Shown in pieces: positions 36,862-46,540 of a stretch of DNA of 64,000 bases. Where the stretch lies: positions 1,736,001 to 1,800,000 of the forward strand of contig NZ_CP009518.1 in NCBI RefSeq assembly GCF_000970325.1. Reading direction: 5' to 3'. The translations under genes and the position numbers were made by a program. Origin of the DNA: Methanococcoides methylutens MM1 (GTDB lineage: Archaea; Halobacteriota; Methanosarcinia; Methanosarcinales; Methanosarcinaceae). The stretch's first letter is position 1, and each line of letters begins with the position of its first letter. Under the pieces are notes generated by a model. The model made no database searches. It saw only the letters and a program-made list of their open reading frames with translations, and was not told where the DNA came from.

Positions 36862-39687
36862 ATGTCCCTGAAAAATATAATCGTCAAAGGTGCCAAGGAG
36901 CACAACCTGAAGAATATCGATCTCGTATTCCCCCGTGACAAACTGATAGTCATTACAGGGCTCAGCGGATCAGGAAAATCATCCCTTGCATTTGATACTA
37001 TATATGCAGAGGGACAGAGGCGATACGTGGAATCCCTTTCAGCTTATGCGAGGCAGTTCCTGGGACTGATGGAAAAACCGGACGTTGAGTACATCGAAGG
37101 ACTTTCCCCTGCGATATCCATCGAGCAGAAGACAACCAGCAAGAACCCGCGTTCCACTGTGGGAACGGTTACCGAGATCTATGACTACCTCAGGCTGCTC
37201 TATGCAAGGATCGGAATCAGGCATTGCCCTAAATGTGGCAAGATCATCGAACCTCAGAGTGTTGACCAGATCGTTGACAGCATAATGAAGATAGAAGAAG
37301 GTTCTAAGGTCCATATCCTTGCACCCCTTGTGAGGGAACGTAAAGGTGAGTACAAGAAACTGCTCACGGACCTCCGGGGAGAAGGGTTTGCACGCGCAAG
37401 GGTGGATGGAGAGATCGTATCACTGGATGATGCCGAGACCATCGAACTTGGACGATACTACAAGCACAACATCGAAGTGGTTGTGGACAGGCTTGCCATC
37501 AAGAAAGGCATCGAAGAAAGATTGTCGGATTCCGTGGAGACTGCGCTTGAGAAGAGTGGCGGTACCCTGATGGTGCATGTTCTTGACGGCGAGGAGATGG
37601 TGTTCAGCGAAAACCTCGCATGTACGGACTGTGGGATCGGATTTGAGGAAATGGAACCTTCTGCGTTCTCGTTCAACAGCCCTCAGGGTGCCTGTGAGGA
37701 ATGCCACGGACTTGGGACTTCAATGGAGTTCGACCCCGAACTTATCGTTCCTGACCCCACCCTGACATTGAGAGAAGGTGCCATCGAGCACTGGAGCAAG
37801 AAAGACGGCTACTACATGCAGGCACTGGAATCCGTGGGACAGTATTTCGGATTCTCACTGGATATGCCCTTCGAGGAGCTTGAACAAAAGCACAAGGACA
37901 TAATCTTCAACGGTACCAATGAAATGATCAACTACGTGCACATCGGTAAGAACGGTGGCATGTGGAAGCATAAAGGTCGTTTCCGGGGAGTCATCTCCAA
38001 TATTTCAAAAACCTATGATAATACCGAATCCGAGAACACGAAGGACAGGTTGCGGAAGTATATCACAACCAAGCCATGTACTACCTGTAGTGGCAACAGG
38101 CTGAAACCCGCCAGCCTTGCTGTGACCATCAACGACAGCAACATCATCCAGGTAACGCAGATGTCTGTGGAGACCTCATTGCAGTTCTTCGAGGAACTGG
38201 AGCCAACCCTCACCCCACGTGAGTATTCCATTGCACGGCTGATCCTCAAAGAGATCAAGGCAAGGCTTGGTTTCCTCATGGACGTCGGACTTGATTATCT
38301 TACATTGAGCCGTTCAGCAGCAACCCTGTCAGGAGGAGAGGCACAGCGTATCAGGCTTGCCACCCAGATCGGGTCCAGCCTCATGGGCGTGCTGTATATC
38401 CTTGATGAGCCAAGCATAGGACTGCACCAGAGGGACAATCTCAGGCTTATCAATACGCTGAAACATCTTCGTGATATCGGCAACACGGTAGTTGTCGTGG
38501 AGCATGACGAAGAGACGATAATGAATTCAGATCACGTGGTCGATATGGGACCAGGTGCAGGTATCCACGGCGGAGAGGTTGTGGCAGAGGGGACGCCTGA
38601 AGAGATCATGGCACACCCTGATTCTCTCACCGGTCAGTACATGAGCGGAAAGCTTGAGATCGCAGTGCCTGAGAAGAGGCGCAAGCCCATCGGCAAACTT
38701 GTGCTAAAGGGTGCATCACAGAACAACCTTAAGGGAATTGATGTGAAGTTCCCGCTTGGTGTTATGGCATGTGTTACCGGCGTATCCGGATCAGGAAAGA
38801 GCACACTTATCAATGAGACCCTCAACAAGGTGCTTGCACAGAAGCTCCACCGTGCAAGGGACAGGCCTGGCAAGTACAAGGAGATCAAGGGTCTTGACCT
38901 GATAGACAAGGTCATCACCATCGACCAGTCACCGATCGGAAGGACACCTCGCTCCAATCCTGCCACCTACACCAATCTTTTCACTCCAATCAGGGAGCTA
39001 TTTGCACAGACAAAGATGGCAAAGGCACGCGGTTACAAACCCGGAAGGTTTAGCTTCAATGTCCGCGGTGGCAGGTGTGAGACCTGTTCAGGTGACGGTA
39101 TAATTACGATAGAGATGCACTTTTTGCCTGACGTCTATGTGCCCTGTGAGGTCTGTCATGGAAAACGGTACAACCGTGAGACACTAGAGGTCACCTATAA
39201 GGAAAAAACCATTGCAGATGTACTGGATATGACCGTGGAGGAAGCACTGGAATTCTTTGAGAACATACCGAAGATCAAAAGGAAGCTTCAGACACTCTAC
39301 GATGTTGGTCTTGGATACATCAAACTGGGACAGTCCTCAACAACCCTCTCAGGAGGAGAAGCTCAACGTGTTAAGCTGGCAACCGAGCTTAGCAGGCGTT
39401 CCACCGGCAAGACGGTCTATATCCTTGATGAGCCCACAACCGGACTTCACTTTGATGATGTGAACAAGTTGCTTGATGTGCTTCAGAGACTTGTGGATGC
39501 AGGTAATACGGTCATAGTGATCGAACACAACCTCGATGTCATCAAGACAGCGGACTGGGTCATCGACCTGGGTCCGGAAGGTGGAGAACGTGGCGGAACC
39601 ATCGTTGCTGAAGGCACACCTGAGAAGCTTGCAAAGAGCAAGGTGTCCTATACAGGAGAATTCCTGAAACGGGTGCTCAAAAAATAA
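36862..39687 (+). CDS. uvrA: Excinuclease ABC subunit A
   Basis: DNA-damage recognition ATPase of nucleotide excision repair, 941 residues and full length. The first Walker A is [20 protein letters not shown], the second [18 protein letters not shown] signatures are [17 protein letters not shown] and [16 protein letters not shown]. Two zinc fingers are seen (CPKCGKII with its distal CTDCGIGF pair, and [14 protein letters not shown] with [10 protein letters not shown]), as in bacterial UvrA. uvrB and uvrC are not in this window. No ribosome-binding sequence precedes the ATG. Bacterial-type UvrABC occurs in several mesophilic methanogens, through old lateral transfer. Confidence 0.97.
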   Translation: MSLKNIIVKGAKEHNLKNIDLVFPRDKLIVITGLSGSGKSSLAFDTIYAEGQRRYVESLSAYARQFLGLMEKPDVEYIEGLSPAISIEQKTTSKNPRSTVGTVTEIYDYLRLLYARIGIRHCPKCGKIIEPQSVDQIVDSIMKIEEGSKVHILAPLVRERKGEYKKLLTDLRGEGFARARVDGEIVSLDDAETIELGRYYKHNIEVVVDRLAIKKGIEERLSDSVETALEKSGGTLMVHVLDGEEMVFSENLACTDCGIGFEEMEPSAFSFNSPQGACEECHGLGTSMEFDPELIVPDPTLTLREGAIEHWSKKDGYYMQALESVGQYFGFSLDMPFEELEQKHKDIIFNGTNEMINYVHIGKNGGMWKHKGRFRGVISNISKTYDNTESENTKDRLRKYITTKPCTTCSGNRLKPASLAVTINDSNIIQVTQMSVETSLQFFEELEPTLTPREYSIARLILKEIKARLGFLMDVGLDYLTLSRSAATLSGGEAQRIRLATQIGSSLMGVLYILDEPSIGLHQRDNLRLINTLKHLRDIGNTVVVVEHDEETIMNSDHVVDMGPGAGIHGGEVVAEGTPEEIMAHPDSLTGQYMSGKLEIAVPEKRRKPIGKLVLKGASQNNLKGIDVKFPLGVMACVTGVSGSGKSTLINETLNKVLAQKLHRARDRPGKYKEIKGLDLIDKVITIDQSPIGRTPRSNPATYTNLFTPIRELFAQTKMAKARGYKPGRFSFNVRGGRCETCSGDGIITIEMHFLPDVYVPCEVCHGKRYNRETLEVTYKEKTIADVLDMTVEEALEFFENIPKIKRKLQTLYDVGLGYIKLGQSSTTLSGGEAQRVKLATELSRRSTGKTVYILDEPTTGLHFDDVNKLLDVLQRLVDAGNTVIVIEHNLDVIKTADWVIDLGPEGGERGGTIVAEGTPEKLAKSKVSYTGEFLKRVLKK

Positions 39688-39745
39688 ATTAAAAACTTAA
39701 AAGTGGTTAAAAAACATAGAATCCTGAAAACTAAAAGGTAAAAAA

Positions 39746-39770
39746 GATATCTGACCCATCGTCAGATATC
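39746..39770. terminator. Perfect 10-bp hairpin at the uvrA/FmdE-like convergent junction
   Basis: GATATCTGAC and GTCAGATATC pair perfectly around CCATC. The right arm contains the stop codon of the minus-strand FmdE-like gene (39762-39764). It could act as a bidirectional terminator for both convergent genes. Confidence 0.6.
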
Positions 39771-40346
39771 ATGACCTTCAAAACATGAAAGACAGACCAT
39801 CTGTCCGTTCTTTACACGAAGGCGCGTTTCCATCGTTTCTTCGCCACATTCCGCACATGCTATAGACCGATAGACCATGGCCTTTTCAGGCGGTTCGATC
39901 TCGACGTTTGTTGCAGTGAACAGTTCCTCATCCGGAATTTCAAGGATCGCAAGACCTCTTTCTGCATGCCTTTGCTTGAACTCTTCTTTTTCCTCATCAG
40001 TGGCAGTTCCATTTCTTACTTTTGGGAAAAGCTCGTTGTATCGAGGATCTTCCCTGCGCTGGCGGGGATTTATTGAGATCCTGAGCGCTTCAGGGTTTCC
40101 TCTCTTGAAGAAGGTGTAGACATGTTTGCCAAGGTCCCTGAACACGAGGTTGCCTTTTCCAAAAGTGCAGCCATTGACCACCTGGATAGCATCCACACTA
40201 CATGACTTGTTCTCAACAATGACTACAAGTTCCTCGTCCTCAGCCCGGTCCTTGAACTTATCAGCTGCATAGGTTGCAACCCTATAACCAATAACAAGTC
40301 CAGGGCAGAGATGCCCGTGGAACTTTACAACATCTTCCAGTTCCAT
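39762..40346 (-). CDS. FmdE-like protein with C-terminal zinc ribbon
   Basis: A 194-residue protein of the formylmethanofuran dehydrogenase subunit E family: FHGHLCPGLVIGYR at about residues 9-22, NKSCSVDAIQVVNGCTFGKGNL at about 46-67, and a C-terminal ribbon CAECGEE...CLSC. The Cys/His residues would bind a metal. Family members are not an established catalytic subunit of the dehydrogenase; roles in metal or redox handling have been proposed. Its start lies nine bases from the purB stop, so the two are probably co-transcribed. Confidence 0.85.
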   Translation of the reverse strand: MELEDVVKFHGHLCPGLVIGYRVATYAADKFKDRAEDEELVVIVENKSCSVDAIQVVNGCTFGKGNLVFRDLGKHVYTFFKRGNPEALRISINPRQRREDPRYNELFPKVRNGTATDEEKEEFKQRHAERGLAILEIPDEELFTATNVEIEPPEKAMVYRSIACAECGEETMETRLRVKNGQMVCLSCFEGHDI

Positions 40347-40355
40347 GATGTCACC

Positions 40356-41696
40356 TTAGAACTGGCTTCTGATCTTTGCAACGACGTTCTCAACCTGTGT
40401 AACTGAGGTACCGATATACCTGTCAGGGTTTACAAGGTCTGTGATGTCATCCTCACTAAGGTATTGTGTGACATCTGGCTTGGCCAGAAGAACATCCTTG
40501 AGGTGTTTGCCAGACTCGTGTGCCTCCATTGCGGAGCTTCTCACGATCTCGTGGGCTTCCTGCCTTCCCACACCACGCTTTGCAAGCTCGATCATGATAG
40601 CTTCACCCATGTTAAGGCCACGGAGAAGGTCAAGGTTCTTGCGGATGTTCTCAGGATAGAACCTGAGGTTCTCGATTACACCAATGGCCAGCTTGAGGAG
40701 GTGGTCGGTCAGCACACAGCTTTCCGGGAAAACTACCCTTTCACAGGAGGAGTTGGTGAGGTCACGCTCATCCCAGAGAGTGTTGTTCAGGAGCTCAGGC
40801 TCGACCATTGAACGGACGATACGTGCCAGACCACTGATCTGTTCTGACTTAATAGGGTTCCTCTTGTGAGGCATGGTGGAAGATCCAACCTGTTTCTTGC
40901 GGAAGCTTTCCTCGACCTCTGCGATCTCGCTTCTCTGGAGGGAACGAATCTCCACTGCGATCTTGTCAAGGGTTGTTACTGTGTTTGCCATCCACATGAC
41001 GAACTCTGCATGGCGGTCACGCTGGATGATCTGGTTTGATACATCGACACTGCCAAGACCAAGGTATTCCATTGCATGTTTCTGGATCTCGATTCCGTCC
41101 TGGCCGAATGCTGCCTGTGTGCCCACAGCTCCGGTCATCTGGCCTACCAGAAGACGTGGTGTGAGCTGACCCAGACGCTCGAGGTGTCTTGACATCTCAC
41201 TTGCCCAGATAGCAAACCTGAGACCGTATGTTGTCGGGACACCGATCTGACCGTGTGTTCTTCCTGCACAGACAGTGTTCTTGTGCTCTTCTGCCTTTGT
41301 GAGCAGGACATCCAGAAGTGTGCGTACCTTGTCCTCAAGGATAGCAACTGCATCCATCATCTGAAGAGCGGTGGCTGTGTCCAGTATATCGTTGGATGTT
41401 GCACCAAAGTGTACCCATTTGGCAGCATCCTCGGTGCACTGCTCGGAGATAGCGAGGACGATGGCCATCATATCATGGTGGATCTCATCTTCTATCTCTG
41501 TGACCCTTTCCAGTTTGACAGAGCCAATGCTGTGCTCGATCGCATTTGCAGCTTCAACAGGTACAATACCTACCTTTGCTTCAGCCTGTGAAAGAGCTGC
41601 CTCGGTCTTTAAGAGCTTTTCAAGGCGGTTTGCCTCACTCCAGACATATTTCATTTCGTCGGTACCGTAACGATATTCAATAGGATGGATTGCCAT
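40356..41696 (-). CDS. purB: Adenylosuccinate lyase
   Basis: Acts twice in purine synthesis (SAICAR to AICAR; adenylosuccinate to AMP). The 446-residue protein belongs to the fumarase/aspartase superfamily, with the signature VGSSTMPHKRNPIKSEQI (about 270-288) carrying the catalytic Ser in its mobile loop, HFGATSNDILDTA (about 96-108) and CAGRTHGQIGVPTTYG. Full length. It lies upstream of and co-directional with the FmdE-like gene, with its own promoter region before 41696. Confidence 0.95.
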   Translation of the reverse strand: MAIHPIEYRYGTDEMKYVWSEANRLEKLLKTEAALSQAEAKVGIVPVEAANAIEHSIGSVKLERVTEIEDEIHHDMMAIVLAISEQCTEDAAKWVHFGATSNDILDTATALQMMDAVAILEDKVRTLLDVLLTKAEEHKNTVCAGRTHGQIGVPTTYGLRFAIWASEMSRHLERLGQLTPRLLVGQMTGAVGTQAAFGQDGIEIQKHAMEYLGLGSVDVSNQIIQRDRHAEFVMWMANTVTTLDKIAVEIRSLQRSEIAEVEESFRKKQVGSSTMPHKRNPIKSEQISGLARIVRSMVEPELLNNTLWDERDLTNSSCERVVFPESCVLTDHLLKLAIGVIENLRFYPENIRKNLDLLRGLNMGEAIMIELAKRGVGRQEAHEIVRSSAMEAHESGKHLKDVLLAKPDVTQYLSEDDITDLVNPDRYIGTSVTQVENVVAKIRSQF

Positions 41697-41838
41697 ATCT
41701 TTTGGTCTCCTTGGATTGTGAAATTAAATTTACCAATGAACTATATGGGGTACATAAACAACAAACCCATAAATAAGCTTTGAGCATGAGATCCATTCAG
41801 AGTTAGACCATTTTTCAAGAGTGACTAAAAAGACAATG

Positions 41839-41890
41839 TTTATCTATTGATAAATGCCATAAATTATATTGAGAACAGGGGGAAGCTATT
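41839..41890 (+). promoter_or_regulatory. Palindrome and ribosome-binding site before the 41891 gene
   Basis: TTTATC and GATAAA (41839-41854) form a 6-bp inverted repeat with spacer TATT. A GGGGGAAG ribosome-binding sequence (41878-41885) then precedes the GTG start. Promoter/operator role inferred. Confidence 0.35.
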
Positions 41891-42304
41891 GTGGAAAAAT
41901 TACATGTGTTCCTTGAAAAGCTTGACAACAATGAGTTTACAACTAAGGATATTGACCTGCTTTTAAAGCAGATGTCAGGAGATGCAAAACAGGGTGCCAT
42001 TAGAATGTCAAAGGATGACAGGCAATGGTTGCAGACATATGCATTCGGACTCCAGCAATTTGAGGTCATGTGTGGCGAGAACCCATCCAGGATGAGAGCC
42101 GGCGACTGGAGACAGGTTGTAGAGGACTTCAGCAAGGTCAGGTTCTTTGTAGATGATATGGAAGAAAGAGGGCTTGTAAAGAACGTGTTCTGGAATGTGG
42201 AAGGAATAGTTACGTTCGATATACCGGATAATTTCGGATACAGGAACTTCATTTATTGCAGGATCAAAAGCTATCTTGAGAAACTGTATGCTCCGGAAAA
42301 ATAA
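41891..42304 (+). CDS. Uncharacterised 137-residue protein
   Basis: The protein starts at GTG 41891 after GGGGGAAG. It is hydrophilic and largely helical in its first two thirds (MEKLHVFLEKLDNNEFTTKDIDLLL...RQWLQTYAFGLQQFEVM). A mixed region follows (RAGDWRQVVEDFSKVRFFVDDMEERG), and it ends with basic residues. No signal peptide, membrane helix or Cys motif is seen. I do not recognise the family. It lies between purB and tRNA-Arg, transcribed divergently from purB. Confidence 0.6.
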   Translation: MEKLHVFLEKLDNNEFTTKDIDLLLKQMSGDAKQGAIRMSKDDRQWLQTYAFGLQQFEVMCGENPSRMRAGDWRQVVEDFSKVRFFVDDMEERGLVKNVFWNVEGIVTFDIPDNFGYRNFIYCRIKSYLEKLYAPEK

Positions 42305-42392
42305 TATAATAACTGATCCAACAAGCTTTTCAAACCAGTAAAGTTACTACTTCAACAACGCCAATAGCTACAGAAAGGGCAGTATAATAGAG

Positions 42393-42464
42393 CGGGCCTG
42401 CCGGGAATCGAACCCGGGTTCTAAGCTCCGGAGGCTAAAGTGATATCCACTACACTACAGGCCC
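42393..42464 (-). tRNA. tRNA-Arg (anticodon CCG)
   Basis: On the minus strand the acceptor stem is GGGCCTG/CAGGCCC, with a G discriminator base and no encoded CCA in place. The T arm CCGGG-TTCGATT-CCCGG is perfect. The anticodon loop CTCCGGA gives CCG (Arg), flanked by TTAGC/GCTTA with one T-T mismatch. The D arm GTG...CAC is short. No separate TATA box is clear within 40 bases upstream. Confidence 0.9.
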
Positions 42465-42761
42465 ACGATAGGAGCATCTTAAGCTCTCATCAAGTGTTTC
42501 AATTGTAACTGGTCCTAGGATAAACCAGTTATTATATTATTGTTTTGGACACACGCTTAAAGGATAAGCAAGAAAGCTCAAGGAGAAGATCCTGGAAATA
42601 CATCCAGAGATTACTCCATTGATATAACATTATTCAATCAAATACAATAGTTCATTGATATAATTTTATTGTTGAAAACATATTAATACGCAATTCAATA
42701 CATTACAGCATGGATATAATGGAGTCATTACCATACAATATTTGCAAAAACGACCTTATTC
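42465..42761. promoter_or_regulatory. A/T-rich region between tRNA-Arg and the PAS kinase gene
   Basis: No gene was seen. A direct repeat of CATTGATATAA begins at 42617 and 42653 (36 bases apart), before the kinase gene. An inverted repeat TAACTGGT/ACCAGTTA lies near 42507-42532. The repeated element may be regulatory; alternatively it may be chance in A/T-rich DNA. Confidence 0.35.
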
Positions 42762-44372
42762 ATGAGTAAAATGATAATGAAAAAAGAAGATCAAGCCTCT
42801 GAAGATTCTCAACAGATTGCAGATCTGGAACAAACTATCAGGGAACTCAAAAATGAGATAGACCTTGTCAAAAGAGGATTCACTGAAAAAGAAGAGTTCT
42901 ACAAGCTACATCTTGAGAACCTGAACGATGTTGTCTTTAGTATAGACAACGAGGGCAATTTTACATATATCAGTCCTGCTATTGAAAACTTCACCGACTA
43001 TATCCCAGAAGAAGTGATAGGTACTTCTTTTACAAAATATATCCATCCTGAGGACCTTCCCGGCCTTATTGAAGATATGGACAGGACAATTAAAGGTGAA
43101 CATAAACCTTACATGTTCAGGGTGATCGCAAAATCCGGAAAGACAACTCACGTACACACATCTTCAAAAGTGATCATCAAGGACGGAGGAATCACCGGAC
43201 TTAGCGGAATAATGGTAAATATTGATCGTCTCAAAAAGGTCGAATTTGAGCTAATGAAAGAAAAGGAAAAAGCTCAGCATTATTTGAACGTATCAAATGT
43301 GATCTTCATCGCTATTGACAGATTTCAGAATATCACTCTCATGAACAGGAAAGCGGAGGAAGTCCTGGGGTATTCTGAAAATGAGATCCTCGGAAAGAAC
43401 TGGTTCGATCTGTTCATATCTGAAGAGATCTCAGAAGAGCTGAAGGAGATATTCAGTCAAATAATAGCAGGGGAAGTTGAACTTTTTGAATATCACGACA
43501 ATCCCGTTGTCACAAGATCAGGCCAGGAAAGAATTATTTCCTGGCATAACTCGTTGCTTTATGACAGTAATGGACATATCACAGGACTTCTTGCTTCAGG
43601 CATCGATGTCACTGAGAAGAAGATCGCAGAAAAAGAACTTCTATCTGCAAAACTTGAGGCCGAAACTGCAAATCAGGCAAAGACCATCTTTATTGCAAAC
43701 ATGAGCCATGAGTTACGCACACCTCTTAACGCAGTAATCGGTTTTTCTGAGATCCTTCTTGAAAGAAAATTCGGAGATATCAATGAAAGGCAGGAAAAAT
43801 ACCTTTCAAATATAAATTCCAGTGGAAAACGCTTGCTTGATGCATTTAATTTAATGCTGGAACTTTCAAAGATCGAATCAGAAGTTTTTGAACTGGAATA
43901 CAACACAATTGAAGTAAGCGAATTCATCAATGGACTGCGGGAACATTTCGTACCAATGATCCGGGAAAAGCAGCAGGAATTGTCATTTGACGTCAACACA
44001 GATGTAAAATATATGGTAGTTGATATTGAAAAACTAAAGCATAGTATCGCTCACCTTATCGAGAACGCAAGTAAATTCTCACAAACTGATTCTCCTATTA
44101 AGGTAGAGGTACACGATACCGGCAAAGATATTGTTTTCGAGATATCAGACAAAGGCATCGGGATATCTGAAGAGAACATTGATAAGCTCTTCGACCCATT
44201 TACTCAGATCGATTCATCTTCAACAAGAACCTACGGAGGAATGGGTCTTGGACTATGCCTTGCAAAAAAGCACTCAGAAATGCATGGCGGATCACTCAGT
44301 GTAAGCAGTGAGTTGAATAAAGGTAGCACTTTTACTTTTACAATACCAATAAAACCTGAGATCAAAAAGTAA
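42762..44372 (+). CDS. PAS-PAS sensor histidine kinase
   Basis: A 536-residue soluble kinase. A short coiled-coil N-terminus (about 10-45) leads into two PAS domains (about 46-155, with YISPAIENFTDYIPEEVIG; about 165-285, with MNRKAEEVLGYSENEILGKNWFDLF). The dimerisation box ANMSHELRTPLNAVIGFSEI carries the phospho-accepting His. HATPase boxes follow: ENASKFS, DKGIGISEENIDKLF, GGMGLGLCLAKKHSEMHGG. There is no receiver domain and no membrane helix, so it senses a cytoplasmic signal. It has no adjacent response regulator. It might act on the small winged-helix gene downstream, which is convergent. Confidence 0.92.
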   Translation: MSKMIMKKEDQASEDSQQIADLEQTIRELKNEIDLVKRGFTEKEEFYKLHLENLNDVVFSIDNEGNFTYISPAIENFTDYIPEEVIGTSFTKYIHPEDLPGLIEDMDRTIKGEHKPYMFRVIAKSGKTTHVHTSSKVIIKDGGITGLSGIMVNIDRLKKVEFELMKEKEKAQHYLNVSNVIFIAIDRFQNITLMNRKAEEVLGYSENEILGKNWFDLFISEEISEELKEIFSQIIAGEVELFEYHDNPVVTRSGQERIISWHNSLLYDSNGHITGLLASGIDVTEKKIAEKELLSAKLEAETANQAKTIFIANMSHELRTPLNAVIGFSEILLERKFGDINERQEKYLSNINSSGKRLLDAFNLMLELSKIESEVFELEYNTIEVSEFINGLREHFVPMIREKQQELSFDVNTDVKYMVVDIEKLKHSIAHLIENASKFSQTDSPIKVEVHDTGKDIVFEISDKGIGISEENIDKLFDPFTQIDSSSTRTYGGMGLGLCLAKKHSEMHGGSLSVSSELNKGSTFTFTIPIKPEIKK

Positions 44373-44405
44373 ATCGGTCTGAAAAAAAAGATGATATAAA
44401 AAGGA

Positions 44406-44606
44406 TCATTCCTTTGAAACATCATAGTAGCATCTTTTAGGAGAATATACCAGGCCTTTCTTTTTCAGGGATGCGATTGTTTTACTAACAAGTTTGCTTT
44501 CAAGACCTGTGGACTCTGCAATGTCGCCTGGTCTTAGGGATTTGTCTGAGCTTTCCAGAGCATTCAGTACTGCAGATTCTGTTTCAGTTAATGTTTCTTC
44601 ACTCAT
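44406..44606 (-). CDS. Small winged-helix DNA-binding protein
   Basis: A 66-residue protein with a single winged helix: TETESAVLNALESSDKSLRPGDIAESTG, then LESKLVSKTIASLKKKGLVYSP as recognition helix and wing. It has no effector domain, as in several stand-alone archaeal transcription factors. The 33-base convergent junction with the PAS kinase may allow antisense influence. Target genes are unknown. Confidence 0.75.
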   Translation of the reverse strand: MSEETLTETESAVLNALESSDKSLRPGDIAESTGLESKLVSKTIASLKKKGLVYSPKRCYYDVSKE

Positions 44607-44739
44607 GATTCAACCTCACACTGATATGGAAATGTGATGATATAAACGTTTTCTAGAGATGATAAAAACAAACGATAAGAATAGATAGAGCTCACACTCA
44701 GAATTTTAGAAAATAAATTAAGAAATAGGGAGGAGAGAT

Positions 44740-44761
44740 GTTACAGATAAATATCTGTAAC
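44740..44761 (-). terminator. Perfect inverted repeat downstream of rpsJ
   Basis: GTTACAGATA and TATCTGTAAC form a perfect 10-bp stem around AA, 36 bases after the rpsJ stop codon. It is a good end point for the translation-factor operon. No long T-tract follows on the minus strand. Confidence 0.55.
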
Positions 44762-44796
44762 GTTGTTCCATTTCGTTTTGAACAATATCGGCGTAC

Positions 44797-45141
<345 letters not shown>

Positions 45142-46407
45142 TTATTTCTGTGAAACACTCATGCACATACCGGCAGCGATTGTCATACCCATATCACGGA
45201 TAGCGAATCTGCCGAGCTGTGGAATCTCTTTTACAGGCTCAATGCACATTGGCCTGGTTGGTCTGATTGTAACGATTGCTGCATCTCCAGCCTTGATGAA
45301 GGTTGGGTTCTCTTCCTTGACCTGACCGGTCTTTGGATCGAGCTTCTTGTCAATGGACATGAGAGTACATGCAGTCTGAGTGGTGTGGCAGTGGAATACA
45401 GGTGTGTATCCGACTGTGATAGCGGATGGGTGCTGAAGGACAACGATCTGTCCGGTAAACTCATCAGCTACCGATGGTGGCTTCTCTGCAGGACCACATA
45501 CGTCACCTCTCCTGACATCGTTCTTTCCGATACCTCTTACGTTCCAACCGATGTTGTCACCAGGTACAGCCTGATCGACTTCCTCGTGGTGCATCTCAAT
45601 GGATTTTACTTCACCAGTTGCGCCACTTGGCATGAATGCGACCTTCTGGCCTTTCTTCATGATACCGGTCTCTACCCTACCTACTGGAACGGTACCGATA
45701 CCGGAGATGGTGTATGCATCCTGTACTGGGATACGGAGTGGAAGTGTGTCTGGCTTTTCTGGCTCCTTAAGCTCGTTGAGGCAGGCAAGAAGGGATGGAC
45801 CCTTGTACCATGGAGTGTTTGAGCTTGATTCTGTGATGTTGTCACCCTCGAATGCGGAGGTTGGGACGAATGGAACTTCGTCTGCCTTGAATCCTACCAT
45901 ACCGAGGAGCTGGCTTACTTCTTCCTTGACCTGGTTGTACCTGTCCTCGCTGTAGTCAGCTGCGTCCATCTTGTTAACAGCAACGATAAGCTGGTTGATA
46001 CCAAGGGTTCTTGAAAGGAACACGTGCTCCTTTGTCTGTGCCATTACACCGTCAGGTGCTGCTACGACAAGAACAGCTGCATCTGCCTGGGATGCACCGG
46101 TGATCATGTTCTTTACGAAGTCACGGTGACCTGGACAGTCCACGACTGTGAAGTAGAACTTGTCGGTGTCGAATCTCTTGTGGGAGATATCGATGGTTAC
46201 TCCTCTCTCACGCTCTTCCTTGAGTGAGTCCATAACCCATGCGAAAGCGAAGGATTCTTTTCCTTTCTCTTTTGCCTCTGCCCTGTATTTCTCGATAAGG
46301 TGAGCAGGTACTGCGCCTGTCTCGAACATTAATCTTCCGACAAATGTTGACTTACCGTGGTCAACGTGACCAATAACTGCTAAGTTCATGTGTGGTTTCT
46401 CAGCCAT
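45142..46407 (-). CDS. tuf: Translation elongation factor EF-1 alpha (EF-Tu equivalent)
   Basis: A 421-residue GTPase that delivers aminoacyl-tRNA to the ribosome. The GTPase boxes are GHVDHGKST (G1, residues about 12-20), [12 protein letters not shown] (G3) and NKMDAADYS (G4). The effector region has [15 protein letters not shown]. Domain II/III motifs are ordinary. It lies between fusA and rpsJ with 131 bases upstream containing the fusA terminator-like hairpin, so it probably also has its own promoter. Confidence 0.97.
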   Translation of the reverse strand: MAEKPHMNLAVIGHVDHGKSTFVGRLMFETGAVPAHLIEKYRAEAKEKGKESFAFAWVMDSLKEERERGVTIDISHKRFDTDKFYFTVVDCPGHRDFVKNMITGASQADAAVLVVAAPDGVMAQTKEHVFLSRTLGINQLIVAVNKMDAADYSEDRYNQVKEEVSQLLGMVGFKADEVPFVPTSAFEGDNITESSSNTPWYKGPSLLACLNELKEPEKPDTLPLRIPVQDAYTISGIGTVPVGRVETGIMKKGQKVAFMPSGATGEVKSIEMHHEEVDQAVPGDNIGWNVRGIGKNDVRRGDVCGPAEKPPSVADEFTGQIVVLQHPSAITVGYTPVFHCHTTQTACTLMSIDKKLDPKTGQVKEENPTFIKAGDAAIVTIRPTRPMCIEPVKEIPQLGRFAIRDMGMTIAAGMCMSVSQK

Positions 46408-46517
46408 AATATATTCTCCTTTATGTTTTGATTGTTAGATAGTATATCTATAATTTTGACCTAGATTGTTGTTTCTGCTTTTAAACCTTTCCAACGGATA
46501 GGACATTTCATAACAAA

Positions 46518-46540
46518 AAGATGGATAAAATATCCATCTT
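46518..46540 (-). terminator. Hairpin overlapping the fusA stop codon
   Basis: AAGATGGATA and TATCCATCTT form a perfect 10-bp stem around AAA. The stop codon of fusA (46539-46541) overlaps its end by two bases. It separates fusA from tuf and may end or process part of the transcripts. Confidence 0.55.
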
